64,000 nt of DNA from Chelonoidis abingdonii (Eukaryota > Chordata > Testudines > Testudinidae). This document shows, piece by piece, positions 33,850 through 45,237 of this stretch (position 1 is its first letter; the number at the start of each line of letters is the position of its first letter). Under the pieces are notes generated by a model. That model was not told the origin of the DNA. It saw nothing but the letters and a program-made list of their open reading frames with translations, and did no database searches. The position numbers and the translations under genes are program-made. The stretch covers positions 87,331,469-87,395,468 of the forward strand of contig NC_133770.1 of NCBI RefSeq assembly GCF_003597395.2. Reading direction: 5' to 3'.

Positions 33850-34640
33850 GGTTCTGTAACATCATAGCTGGCCATTAAAGGCAACTGGGTTCAGCTCTCT
33901 TGTTCCAGTCCAGGTGAATCCATGTGGCAGGGAAGCATCTAGGGGCTAAAAGAGGCCTGGTCAGAAAGCCAGGGAGTCAGAGCAGACTGAGTCAGTCAGC
34001 AGTCAGACAACGGAACACCAGGAAACCTGTCAGAGAAGCTGGTTCCTGGGAGAAGGCTGAAGGCAGGAGAGTAACAAATGGGTTTGCTGACTGGTATCGC
34101 CAAGGGTGGAGAGAACTGAAGGCAGGAGAAGAAGCAGCAGAGGGAGTTGCTTGCTGGCTCTAAGCCAGAGAGCTCTGGACCGAGATGTACTGTGAGAGGG
34201 CTGGGGGAGTGAGGGATGCTCCAAGCAAGGAGGCTGTGGGATCTCCTGCTGGGAATAGTGGGGTTATCCCTCCAAAGGAAGGGCTGGAGTGACTGTCCTG
34301 ACAGACAGTCCAAGTATAGCAGAAGACACTGCAATGTCTTATGTCAATGGCCAAGGAAATGTATGGTTTTTAAGGACTATGTGCACTGGAGTGAGATGGA
34401 TTATGCTATTGGACTTTTGCTTTATGTTTTGTTGTTAAAGTTTGTTGATGGACTTGAGGACATGCTTGCCTGGAGTTACTCAGGATGCAGGAGGCAACCA
34501 GAGGTGAGGCCTCTAGGTCACAAGGGGATGCCTGGAGAAGGCTATGCACCTACAGATCCCCAGAGGTTTATTTCTGCAATCTAGATTTTGCTACACTAAG
34601 GAGTTTGTGTGTGACAAAGGGATGCTGCTGGAGGTGGTAT
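33850..34640. repeat. Possible unclassified retroelement-like region
   Basis: The base style is repetitive ('ggcaggagagtaac', 'ggcaggagaagaag', 'gagaagctggttcctgggag') and GC-richer than its surroundings. The wording resembles turtle LTR-type repeats that I have seen, but I cannot define ends, target duplications or a coding region. Open frames here (33924-34584) show no domain. Confidence 0.3.
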
Positions 34641-34938
34641 AGAAGAACAAAGTGTGAATGATGGTAAGCATTTTCTATTTTTCCCCTTCAGCAGAAAAAC
34701 ATCTATGAAATACAAAAGCCAAGCTGAACTAACACTAAGTTTCTGAAGCAAGCACAGAAAGAATTTCACAGCTGAGCCTGCCATTCTGTGGTATAATTGA
34801 CCACATTATACTTCGATATCACAGCATATATTAGATAATAGTGAACAACCCTCCAAATGCTATCATAACACAATAAACTGTTATAGCTAAAATTGCAGCT
34901 CTACATGCATTATAAAGCTCTGTTTTTTCATACACATA

Positions 34939-35251
34939 GCTATGTTCAGGACATACCAACAGAGAAAACCCTAATTCTCTTGCTAGAAGGTTGCAGCATA
35001 GCACTACTTTATTTCTTAAAATTCAGAATGATAACACACAAGAACCTCAAAACACAGAGAGAGACAAAGCAGGCTGCTCCTTAAGGCAGCGAGGCACAAC
35101 TCAAACCACTTCATTCTAAGATAGGTGTCTGATGAAGTGAGTCTGATTGCACACTTTCCTACAGATACCCCTAACCTGCAAGCAGGACCAGGAAACTCCT
35201 TAAAACTTAAAGCGATAGCTTGTAATTTTAACACCATTTCAGTACACCACA
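34939..35251 (-). mobile_element. Solo-LTR-like element, copy 2
   Basis: A diverged direct-orientation copy of the element at 2564-2887. Shared blocks include 'tatgttcaggacata', 'tagaaggttgcag', 'aaaacacagagagagac', 'caggctgctcc', 'aacctgcaagcaggaccagg' and the terminal 'cagtacaccaca'. On the minus strand an intact AATAAA lies at 35008-35013, where copy 1 has AATAAG. The left border (the minus-strand 3' end) is less clear than in copy 1. No internal coding sequence adjoins it. Confidence 0.68.
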
Positions 35252-35254
35252 ATA

Positions 35255-38200
35255 ATAATAAGGTTCCTTTTGGACCATAAGCTCCCATGCCTGGTCTCAG
35301 CCCAAAGATGGATTTTGTTTGGAAAATCTGAGTTAGACCTATTTGGCCATTCTTGTGGAAGCTGTTGTCTCCCACTAGAGGCCAAGTCTAGCTCCCACCA
35401 GCATCAATGGGATTTGAATCAGGCACTAGCCTACACTTGGGTTCAGCTTCTGATAAGGCTGCAAATTAAATGAGCTTTGTGGTCTGTTCCTAACCCCTGT
35501 GGATCTTTGTCTGCTTTACAAAATGTCCGTACAGTTTAGCAGAAGGTGCCAGTAATGGAATAGCAGGAGAATTACAAGTCATGACAGAGGTGTATTGACA
35601 CAGCTCTGTGGAGCTTTTTGCCACTCTCCACTCCTGCAATCCACCATTGCAGGATTCCCTGCCTGTAGGGTGAGTTCCTTCACAAAAGACCACCTCTTCC
35701 TGCAGCACTGCTGGAATTTTTAGGCTGTGGGACTGTATGCCTAGGTCCCAGGAGTGTTACCATTCCCTGCTCACAACCTCCAAAATGAATAAAAGAAATT
35801 TAATAATAGTAATAAACTGAAGCGACTGCAATTAGAGCACATTTGTTGCAGCAATTTCTTTTCCAATAGATTATTCTGAAATCACTTCTGTTCCAAACTA
35901 AGCTCCCAAGCAGTTCATTTTTATTGCATCCTAACACCTGCTCGGTTTGTTTAACCTAAAATAAAAACAAGCATGAAAATATAGTGCTAGGAGCTTATTT
36001 GGTTTTTACAGTTATAATCCAATAAGAATCATGTCTTGGTTTTGTTCCCCACAGAGCAGAGTAATTTTTGTTTGGCAATAATGTTATAGGCAATTAGGAG
36101 GAGAGACGCCTCTACTATATATATATGTGTGTGATTTTTCTGGGATTAAATAGAGTACAGAGTTCTAAGTACTGAAATGGATTGAGATGCAACTGATGTG
36201 CTGTATAAATTCAACACACTGTAGCAGTAAACCTATATGGAAGATCTGCCCACTGTGAAATCTCACACCAATTAGGTTACAATGATGAACACCGGGCAAA
36301 CAGCTATAAAAAAAATAAGGAATTCCTCCTTCTGTTTTTACTCATTGAAAAGGTCCCATTGAAGATGGGAATACAGTGCTCATGTGTGAGTAAGGTGAGC
36401 AGGATTTGGGGCCTTTTCTGTGTGTATTAGGTAAAATCACAATCCAAGAAGAATATCAGGAATTCTAAGAGATTTATAACAGGATAGAGGAATTACAAGT
36501 TGCAAGTCACAAAAGATGAGCTGAGTCATGCCATCTCTACTCACCCTCCAAACACCCCACCATATGCATATGGGGAAATTCTATAGATTTTGATAGGGAT
36601 TAAACCAATAGGTCTCTACAGATTTGACAGATGTCTATAGCAATGACTCTAAATACCTGTAGAATTAACAGAGAAAGACCATCTTTACAGAGGCTTCATG
36701 AGCCATCCTATAAGGATTCTATGGCAGGGGCAGAGTTCCCTCTTAAATTCCATAGGTTGATCTAAAAGTCCTCTAGAAAAGTTATCATTCTCTCTGAAAT
36801 TTGTCTAGATTTTTCCAAGAGGGATCGTCGCTTCGTTCTCTAGGGATGTCTCGTTTTTCACATCTGGTGCCCATGTCCCCTGATTTGCTCTTCCCATATG
36901 CAAACTGCCAAACTCTCTCATGTCTAGGACCAACCTCTTTCTACACACTCTTTGCATCTCCTGAAGATTCTGACTCTCATTCACGAGCTCAGGCCATTGC
37001 TAGCTCTGACCAGTCAGGTATATTACTACTAATTACAGATTGGTGATCCAACTTTATACACAACAGTTTTGTGCTCCCATTGGGCATAGGATTATTTTAC
37101 AAACTCGTGATTGGCAAGACGCTCTTTGAAACTGAATCCTTACAGATATCTGTCTTGTGCACGGCAATCACAGCTCTTGGTTTGGGTTTGAGAAATTCCC
37201 TCCCCTTAGGGGGAGCTCTGGGAGGAATTCTGCCTTAGAAAGGCAGGATGGTTCCCAAGGATATGCTTGATGGACAGAAGCAGTGTACCTGCTGCTACAT
37301 GGCTTCTGGGGCTACAGTATACTCACCACAGCTTACCCAGCCTGTTTTGCTGGCTAGCAATTGATGCTGGGGAGCTATTGGGATTGTAGGCCTATTGTTT
37401 ACCTGCTCTTCCTCACCATCTTTGGGACATCTAACCCCAAAGGCAGCACAGAGACTGCAGTAGTTCCTGGCTTCTGCAGAGAGGTGTGAGACAAAAGGTA
37501 TAGGGGGCTGTGGGCTCCCTGACCCTCTGCAGCTGCTGAGGAACCTGGCATAATCAATCCCTGAGTGAGGTGATCTCAGCTATGGTATACTGCTCTATTC
37601 TCAATTAAGGGTGGGTGTTTCAAAAGTGACCAGTGTCCCGCTGACTTCCATGGAGCAAAGTTAGGCCCATGCTGAGCATTTCTGTAACTCTCACCCTTAT
37701 TAAACAGATCCAAAGTGCTAATATGCAGTGCTCAGTGCTGTGTTTTTTGCAAAGGGGAGGTCCAGAAGCTGGGAATGTTGCTTTCCAAAACAAAGCACAT
37801 CCCCTTCACTCCAAGCTTAATGCTGGATCCTCTCACTTTTCTAAACATACAATACCTGGAGCACAGCTCCAAGCTCAGAGAGAAAAATCCTTTCTCATCA
37901 CTGCCAGATGAATCCCTGATCCTGGCCTATGGAGTTCTCTGGGAGTCACCTCACTGAACTGATTGGTTAGTAAACTTAAACAGGACCATGGTGAATATAA
38001 AAAGACAAGGCAATAATACCTGACAGTCAAATGACAAATTCTGTCTGAGACAGCTTAGCAAAAGGAAAGGCAGCCATTCTTCAGGGGTTTATGCTCTCTT
38101 GATGAATTTGACAAATATAAATATTTAGTAATAGATGAGCTGTTCAGGCCTAATAAATTTCATGCTGTATGGCAGTTGTGAATTGGATAATTGTCACCAG

Positions 38201-39170
38201 CTATTTAATAACTTTCACCAGAAGCCCTTGTGAAAGATCTCATTTGGCTCTGCAGTTCTAGGATCATAATAAAAACCAAGTGTATTTATCATAATACACT
38301 AGCTGGTCGGTTCCACAGCATGGGTCTCTAAACAATCTGTAGGCTACATTTCGCCTTGGAGTGACATTTCAGGGTCCTCTGTGAGTTTAGATAGTAAACT
38401 GAAGTCAGCATGCTGTCACAAAACACTCCACAGCATGAGACACTTTTGCCCACACGCATTCAACTTGTGTATTTCATTATCTTGTGATTTATTACTAGCT
38501 ATAGTTAAATTTACTGCTATTGTTACACTATTCCCTGTAAAGTTGACCAACAGCTTAATTGATATTTGATTCCAGGCACCTTAGTTTGCCTGGGATCTTA
38601 GTAGTCACCACTTTTTTTCTAGTCCAGCTGATATTTTTGGTAGAAGGTATAAGGAGAAGCTTTAGGTTTTCGTGAGTGATTTTTTTTTCTTCTTATCACC
38701 ATTATTGTTTTGCGTTCCTGACATTATTGCCTTTCCTCTGATGTATTCCTTTTTGTTGCCTTTCTGTTTTGTGAAATCTAATTTCTTAAATTACAGTTTT
38801 GTGTTTTCTGTGTTGTGGATTTCGGTTAATTCAATTGTAATATTTTGACATTTTCTGTTTTTATTTTCATTCAGACTGGACCGAGCATTGGGGACTGTAC
38901 TGGAAGGAACAGCCCTGCACTAGCATGCGCTGGCCAAGATGATCCACTATATGCTTTACACTTCTGAGTTCTGTGATTCTAAACCAGTGGGTTGAGAGCA
39001 TTCCTTTCTTCCTTCACAGACAAGGAGAAGAATTTCAGCGACCGAATGAGCTAGTGAAGTGTGATGAATGCATGAATCTTCAAATCATGTGGTTGCAAAT
39101 CTTGTCCAAACTTCCTAAAGACTCTTTGGCCTGGAAATGGAACCAGAGACCTAATATCTGGCTCTTATGT
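35255..39170. other. No supported feature
   Basis: Nearly 4 kb of non-coding sequence without recognisable elements apart from a short (TA)n(TG)n run at 36116-36133 and T-rich stretches near 38600-38870. The frames of 60-81 codons show no domain. Confidence 0.45.
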
Positions 39171-39174
39171 AGTG

Positions 39175-39301
39175 CTTTTCATCTGTAGATCTCAAAGCGC
39201 TTCACAGTCTTCAATGTATTTATCTTCACAACATTCCTGTGAGGTAGGGAAATGCCCTTATCTCCATTTCACAGATGGGGACTGAGGCGCACAGAGACTA
39301 A
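39175..39301 (+). repeat. MIR-like SINE, left part
   Basis: 'agatctcaaagcgcttcaca', then 'cattcctgtgaggtaggg' and 'tctccatttcacagatgggg', then 'ctgaggcgcacagagactaa'. This is the MIR-type core region. It is broken at TAA (39299-39301) by the MITE at 39302. Confidence 0.8.
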
Positions 39302-39543
39302 GGGCATGTTTGCACTTAAAACACTACAGTGGTGCAGCTGCAGTGCAGGTAGACACTACCTATGCTGACAGGAGGGGTTCTCCCATCAGTGTAAGTAATC
39401 CACCTCCCCGAGAGGTGGGAGGCAGGTTGACAGAAGAATTCTTCCATTGACCTAGCACCGTCTACACAAAGAGTTAGACTGGATTTTTCACACCCCTGAT
39501 GGACGTAGTTACACCAACCTAATTTTCTAGTGTAGACCAGGCT
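39302..39543. mobile_element. Harbinger-type MITE nested in a MIR-like SINE
   Basis: Ends GGGCATGTTTGCACTTAAAA and TTCTAGTGTAGACCAGGCT, flanked by TAA on both sides (39299-39301 and 39544-39546). The interior has 'gacaggaggggttctcccatc', 'ccacctccccgagaggtgg' and 'agaagaattcttccattgac'. This is the same family as the element at 15750. Removing the MITE and one TAA rejoins the surrounding SINE exactly, which confirms the boundaries. Confidence 0.9.
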
Positions 39544-39632
39544 TAAGTGACTTGTGAAAGGTCACACAGGAAGTTTGTAGCAGAACAGGGACTTGTCTCC
39601 CAAGTCCTAGGCTAGTGTTTGAGAGATAGGAT
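39544..39632 (+). repeat. MIR-like SINE, right part
   Basis: 'taagtgacttgtgaaaggtc', 'acacaggaagtttgtagcag' and 'cttgtctcccaagtcctag' continue the SINE from 39301. Confidence 0.8.
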
Positions 39633-39635
39633 ACA

Positions 39636-39948
39636 GTGTTGCCAGCTCTGGCTGTTTTATCACAAATTGTATGATATTTGGTGTTTTCCTTGATGCTCCA
39701 TCTCCTGGATGCATGTAACTTAGAATCTCACCCCCTTTTTTTTTTTAAAGTAAATTTCTAGTCTTTGTGGCTATGGAGATAGTTTTTTTTGAATTTATGA
39801 ATTTTAAGCCTAATAAATATTGGGTTCTTTGTTGTTTGCTTGCTGGGTTTTGAGTCATCAGGGTGCACTCAGGTTGTGTTTTCAAGCTTATCTCATGATT
39901 TTTAGGGGCCTAACTCATGATTTTTGAATGTTTGAGGTTTGTTGATGC
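39636..39948. mobile_element. Probable hAT-type element with GTTGCCAGCTCTGG end
   Basis: Starts 'agtgttgccagctctggctg' and continues with 'tatgatatttggtgttttcc' and a poly-T stretch. The right part has paired 'tctcatgatttttaggggcc' and 'actcatgatttttgaatg'. The right terminus is not exact. Family assignment is from memory. Confidence 0.5.
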
Positions 39949-39949
39949 T

Positions 39950-40870
39950 GAGGACCTCTTATAAGGTTTCTAGTACTATTTCATTTCAATAGATATTTGC
40001 TGTTTTGAGACTTGACCCAATTCCCATTTTAGACTTTACATTGCCTTCAATGGGCATTGAATCAGGGCCCTAATGCTTTTTGTTGCATTATAATCTGGTG
40101 TGCACAAGGAGCACACAGCTGAAGGAAGGAAGGAAATTATTTTTATACAGTACTTCAAAATAGCTTTGGTTTCAGCCAATGGATGGTTCAGGTTGCTGCT
40201 TACTGTAATCAAAGCAGTTTTCTCATGCCTACATCTCCCCTATTGCTCGGTTAGGTCAGTTAAGAATGGCCCTGCATTCAGGGTGCTGAGGTGCTGCTGT
40301 ATCATCCCAGATGGAGCAGTGGGAGGCACTCTGCTTCAGGGTTTGCAGGTGTACAAAGGACTCATGCCTACTGCTACACCCTTTTGTGCGGTTTGCCACT
40401 TTCTTGCAGCAGTTTAATTCATCTTCCCAATGGGGAATGGACAGGGCAAACCCAGAATGCCACCTTATCATACATACCCCTCCCAAGGGTGTACCATAAA
40501 AGATGCAGGGAGAAAGAAGTTTCTGTGCTTCCCAGGGCAACTCTACCTGGCTTTTCTGCAAGCTTCATAGTGGGAGAGAAGGCTCCACATGCCCTACTTT
40601 ATACTGTACATGTGCGTAAGGGCTAGGCATAATCTGGCGCTTAATGTTTTTTTAATGAATCCTGTTCTATTTCATTTACCTTTCCTGCCTCCAGGTATGT
40701 GGTGAAAGTTCAATCCAAGTAACTATGGACTGGAATAAGCTATCTGTCATTCTGTTCTGTAACAGCTATAAGTAACTGTAATGGTTTCCATTGTGTGCAT
40801 TGAAAGGATCTCTTTGACTTGCTGGATTCTCGGTTGAGCCAGAGTCTAAGGAAAGGTCTGGCCCTTTTGT
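39950..40870. other. No supported feature
   Basis: Non-coding. Overlapping frames on both strands at 40100-40626 lack any recognised domain. Confidence 0.4.
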
Positions 40871-40874
40871 ATTA

Positions 40875-41128
40875 TTTATTTAGCTTAGATAAAGAACTAG
40901 ATAAATCCATGGAGGATAGGTCCATCAATGGCTATTAGCCATTATGCGCAGGGATGGTGCCCTTAGCCTCTGTTTGCCAGAAGCTGGGTGACAGGAGCTG
41001 GCTCATGTGATGATTACCTGTTCTGTTCATTCCCTCTGGGGCACCTAGCATTGGCTACTGTTGGAAGACAGGATACTGGGCTAGATGGACCTTTGGTCTG
41101 ACTCAGTATGGCCATTTTTATTTTCTTA
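40875..41128 (+). mobile_element. CR1 LINE 3' fragment
   Basis: 'catggaggataggtccatca', 'tctgtttgccagaagctggg', 'attccctctggggcacctag' and 'ctgggctagatggacctttg' followed by 'gtctgactcagtatggcc' is the 3' region of a common CR1 subfamily. It ends in a T-rich tail at 41128. Confidence 0.88.
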
Positions 41129-41299
41129 ATGTTACCCCCACAGAAAACCCCCTCCTAAAGTTCACAATCCCATATCCTGCAGATGCTGAAAAATGCAACC
41201 CTGAGACCTGCATTGTCTGGTCAGTCCGGCAATTGCAGCATCCTTTTGGTTTTTGTTAGTACAGAGCCTGGAGGATACACTTCATCTTATTTGCTAAGG

Positions 41300-41412
41300 G
41301 CCAGTTTCTGATGCCTTTGTCATTGCTGAGTTAGCCTTAGCTCCTCAATTATTCCATTGAAACCAATGGGATTAAAGTACTACTTAATGTAAGTGTCGAA
41401 GAATCTGGACCT
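41300..41412. repeat. Palindromic 'GGGCCAGTTTCTGATG' MITE
   Basis: 'aagggccagtttctgatgcc' on the left and 'gaagaatctggacct' on the right, with a CCATTGAAACCAATGGG core. The arms are diverged. Confidence 0.5.
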
Positions 41413-41414
41413 AA

Positions 41415-42235
41415 ATAGCCAAGCAGGTAAGGAGTAAATGAGGCAGCAGGATAATTCACTGTTTGGTTTCTTGCTTTTGCCTTCTGTTGTTGTAGCATTC
41501 AAGCCCTAGTCAAGACTGGGACCCCATTCTGCATGGAGCTGTACATACAAAGGTAAAGAGACAGTGCTCCCCTGCAGAGGTAACCTTTAAAAGACATGTT
41601 TCTGTTATGAAGAAATGTATGGGACTATGTAAGAGGAGTGAAATGGGGAACTGAGGAAAGAGGGAGAAGTTAGTCTGGCAGTGAGCTTCACTGGGTACCA
41701 AAACAGTTTCGTTGTTTATAGAATTATTGCAATATTTTGTTGCACAACATTGAACAATTGTTTGCCCTTTGAATAAGTGCCCATGCTTCATAATGCTATT
41801 TGGGATAATTGCTTGCTTGTGCAGTGGTTTATTGAACATGTGCCTGCTTACACATTATTGAAGTGCTTGACTTACACAGTATTTCACTGAATAGCTGCCT
41901 ATTTTGCTTGGTGTTTCATTGAACTCATTCTAAGGCTGACTGTAACTTCCCCAGGATCTGGTTTCTGTCGATAACATGGGCCAGAACCTGAAGGGTCTTC
42001 TCAGGAGTTGGCAGAGTGAAACCCCCCCCTGGGTTTGGTAGGTTCTTCATCCAAATATCCCTTACCCTCTACACCCACAGCCCCACATGCCCCCACTTAC
42101 CTTTATTGTGCTCTGAGAGCCTGAACACTTTTCCTGACCCCTCTCCCATCTACCCGATGAGACTGGGTTTCCCTCTCCCATTGGTCTTTTCAGTTTATTG
42201 AGTGGCTGCTCCCCCATTGTCACTCTTAAGGAGGG
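41415..42235. other. No supported feature
   Basis: No identifiable element; frames here are short. Confidence 0.4.
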
Positions 42236-42237
42236 GA

Positions 42238-42290
42238 TATATTTTATTAATTATTAATTATTATTATTTTATTATTCATTTGTATTACAG
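42238..42290. repeat. AT-rich low-complexity tract
   Basis: ATTATT and TTAATTA words in tandem. Confidence 0.85.
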
Positions 42291-42299
42291 CTACACCTA

Positions 42300-43560
42300 C
42301 ATTCCCCAGTCATGGATCAGTGTTTCATTGGGCCAGGAAATGAACAGACACAGAACCAAAAGACGATCCCCACCCCAGATCTAAGTAAGCTTAGGGCCAT
42401 TTCCTTAATGAGCTATCATACCCAGGGGCCTCAACTCCTATCCACCAGCACTGCCACAGGCAACAGGAGCAGATACCACCATCAGGCTTAGCATGCATTT
42501 GCTAAGGCGTCCCAAGAAGCCAGATTCTCCCGTTGCTTGGATAGAAGTGTTAATCATCACTTCTCATTCTCCATTTGTTTTAATTTAGAAAATGTTATAA
42601 TTATACTGTTAAGAATTTAAGGTTCCATGAATATTATAGAAAAATAATCTTGTTACAACCTTGCAGTTAAAATAATTAAAATCCCTTGCCCAACACAATC
42701 TGAATATTAACCCGTTAGCTCCTTTATTGTTTAGCCCCTTATTAGCTTGACTTCACATCTCTTATATAAAGAACTCTCTCTAGCACAACAGTTACTGAGA
42801 GTCTGAATCATTGCTTCAGTGGGAATGGAGCGCAAAATAGATGCAAAATGCTACCATTCTGAACTGACACCCCATTGCACTGATGTCAATGAGGAGAGAA
42901 GGTGCAGGCTAACAATGAACTAAGGCCAAGATGTTATATTTGAGATGTAAAGCTTGAGCATTTAGTAAGTTTAACGCTTTCTCTGAGTGCTGTATGTCCT
43001 GAACCATGCTGGTAGCGGATACTGTGCCGCTGGAGGTGTGATGGTTTGGAAGAGATGGAAAGCCAAGGACTGATGACTCATGAGCATTAAAAATCCAATA
43101 TAGCAGTTTTTCTTAGCGAGAGGGCAGTTATCCTTGGTGGCCTGGCCAAATTCCAGTTTGGTTCATTACATTCTGTCTACCAAAAAACCCCCTCTGCAGT
43201 TTCAATTGGCTAAATTCTTCTCACCCCCCCACCCCGGTCTTAAAGTGTACTGATGCTGTGGACTGTTAGATAGCTGCTGCTGTTCCACCCCAAAGGTGGC
43301 TGCATTTCAGTGAGGGGGGTATATTTAGGGCTAAATAATGGCTCTGAGTCAGCAGAGTGCTGGGGACAAAGCAGCTGTGACACAGTAGTGGTGGTGGCGG
43401 GAGGCCTATGCCTACATGATTGAAGGGGGAGCATGCTCAGCAGTGGTACCGTTACAGCGGTATTCATGGTGAAGCAGGTGCTGTTCCCCTCCCAGTACTG
43501 CCTTGTGCTGCTCAGGGACTGCAAGGTGATGCCCTGTGGCTGCACTCCTGTGCACATGCA
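42300..43560. other. No supported feature
   Basis: Non-coding. The minus-strand frame at 43240-43557 contains Ser/Thr/Pro-rich sequence without a domain. Confidence 0.4.
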
Positions 43561-43563
43561 ATC

Positions 43564-43672
43564 CAGGGTGACCAGATGTCTCGATAATATTGGGACTATC
43601 CCGATATTTAACCCTTTGGCTCATGTCCTGATCAATATACGAGTGGGATGCCATTTGTCCCAATATTCAGGT
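43564..43672. mobile_element. Small MITE with CAGGGTGACCAGATGTC end
   Basis: Left end 'cagggtgaccagatgtctcg'. The interior has 'gggactatcccgatattt' and 'tgtcccaatattcagg', which pair partly with each other. This resembles a compact DNA element frequent in turtles; the right end is degraded. Confidence 0.5.
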
Positions 43673-43674
43673 AA

Positions 43675-44290
43675 GGAGAGGGAGGCACTGACTCTGTGGG
43701 TGCTCATTTCTTTAAAAAATTAAACTCTTTTAAACTCCCCACAAAGTTTGGGTTCTGATTCAGTTTCTAGGGGGGGGCAGGATGCGGGGAGGGGGAGCGC
43801 AAATCCTCTGGTCAATTTTTTCATTATCTGAACCACTTTCCCTCATCATAATGAGATGTCACTTGGTGGCCATTGCTATACTGGGAGTTTGATACTGGAG
43901 TAGCTGGTGGAATAAGTTAAATTAGCTACATTGACTACAGAAAAATACTACAAAAGTTGCCAAGGACCTTAGGACGGAAAAGATAGAAAAAGAACTGTAG
44001 CAAGGTAGATACGTTTCCTGGGAGATAGTGCCAGATGTGTCTATCTTACTCCCTCAACCCTGACAAACAATATTTTAAAAGTCCCATTGAAACGCTATTC
44101 AATATTTTATTAGATAAGGTGATTCTCTTTTATATTTTCCTGGTAAATATTTTATTTGCTTGCAAGGATTCAGCATGTGAAAGAAGTTTCTGTGTTTCCC
44201 CCCCCAGTATTATTTTTTATATGAGCTGATCCAACTATAGCTCTCTCATCAGTGATATGAAAAGGAATAAATTCTCCGGAGTGTTTTCTC
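43675..44290. other. No supported feature
   Basis: AT-rich non-coding sequence with a short G-run near 43770 and a C-run near 44200. Confidence 0.4.
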
Positions 44291-44294
44291 ACAG

Positions 44295-44625
44295 TGATAG
44301 AAATCAGAGCTGGAAAGACTATTGGGCCATCCAATCCATCCCCTGCCAGTTGAGGCTTGCTTCCTACAGTATATGCTTGAGAAACAACTGAAGTGATGGG
44401 ACGTCAACTATCACCCTTGAGAAATTATGACAGAATCTCAGAATGGTACATTTATCCTCACATTAACAGAAAAGGAAGGAAACTATACAGCCCCAGAAGG
44501 TACCTATGGCGAGATTCCATAAGGTCTTTGCAGGTGAAATCCAATTTAATTCCCCAAGAAAGTTTCAATTTGCCTCAAGCAAATTCTGCCTAATATGAGA
44601 TACTTAACGTAGATCAGCCATGAAC
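44295..44625 (-). mobile_element. CR1-like LINE 3' fragment
   Basis: 'cagagctggaaagactattg', 'ggccatccaatccatcccct', 'cttcctacagtatatgc' and 'gaagtgatgggacgtcaac' read as the reverse complement of another CR1 3' region. It is more diverged than the other copies in this window. Confidence 0.6.
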
Positions 44626-45237
44626 TGTTTGTTGACCTGAGGTGAATAGTCCCTGTGAAATCCTGCAGTCATGCTTTCCTCTGTTCACCTGAGTCTTGTT
44701 TTGGGGTACAACCCAGACCAGTGAGAGATACTGTCACCATTTGTCCTGAGTAACTTAAAATGCTCTGCTACTATAGCTCCCTGTATGGACACTCACAGAC
44801 AGCATACAAGCATGCACTGAGGGTATGTCTACACTACGAAATTAGGTCAAATTTATAGGTCGGTTTTTTAGAAATCGTTTTTATACAGTCGATTGTGTGT
44901 GTCCCCACACAAAATGCTCTAAGTGCATTAAGTCGGCGGAGTGTGCCCACAGTACCAAGGCTAGCGTTGACTTCTGGAGCATTGCACTGTGGGTAGCTAT
45001 CCCACAGTTCCTGCAGTCTCCACTGCTCATTGGAATTCTGGGTTGAGATCCCAATGTCTGATGGGGCAAAGACAGTGTCGCAAGTGGTTCTGGGTACCTG
45101 TGGTCAGGCCCCCCCCCCAATGAAAGCAATGGCAGACAATCGTTTCGTGCCTTTTTTCCTGGGTTACCTGAGCAGACGCTATACCACAGCAAGTGTGGAG
45201 CCCGCTCAGCTCTCTGTCACTGTATATCTTCTGGGTG

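Noticed and set aside
2564..35251. The two LTR-like copies as ends of one provirus
   Set aside because: They are clearly diverged, 32 kb apart, and the intervening sequence holds unrelated transposons and no retroviral genes.
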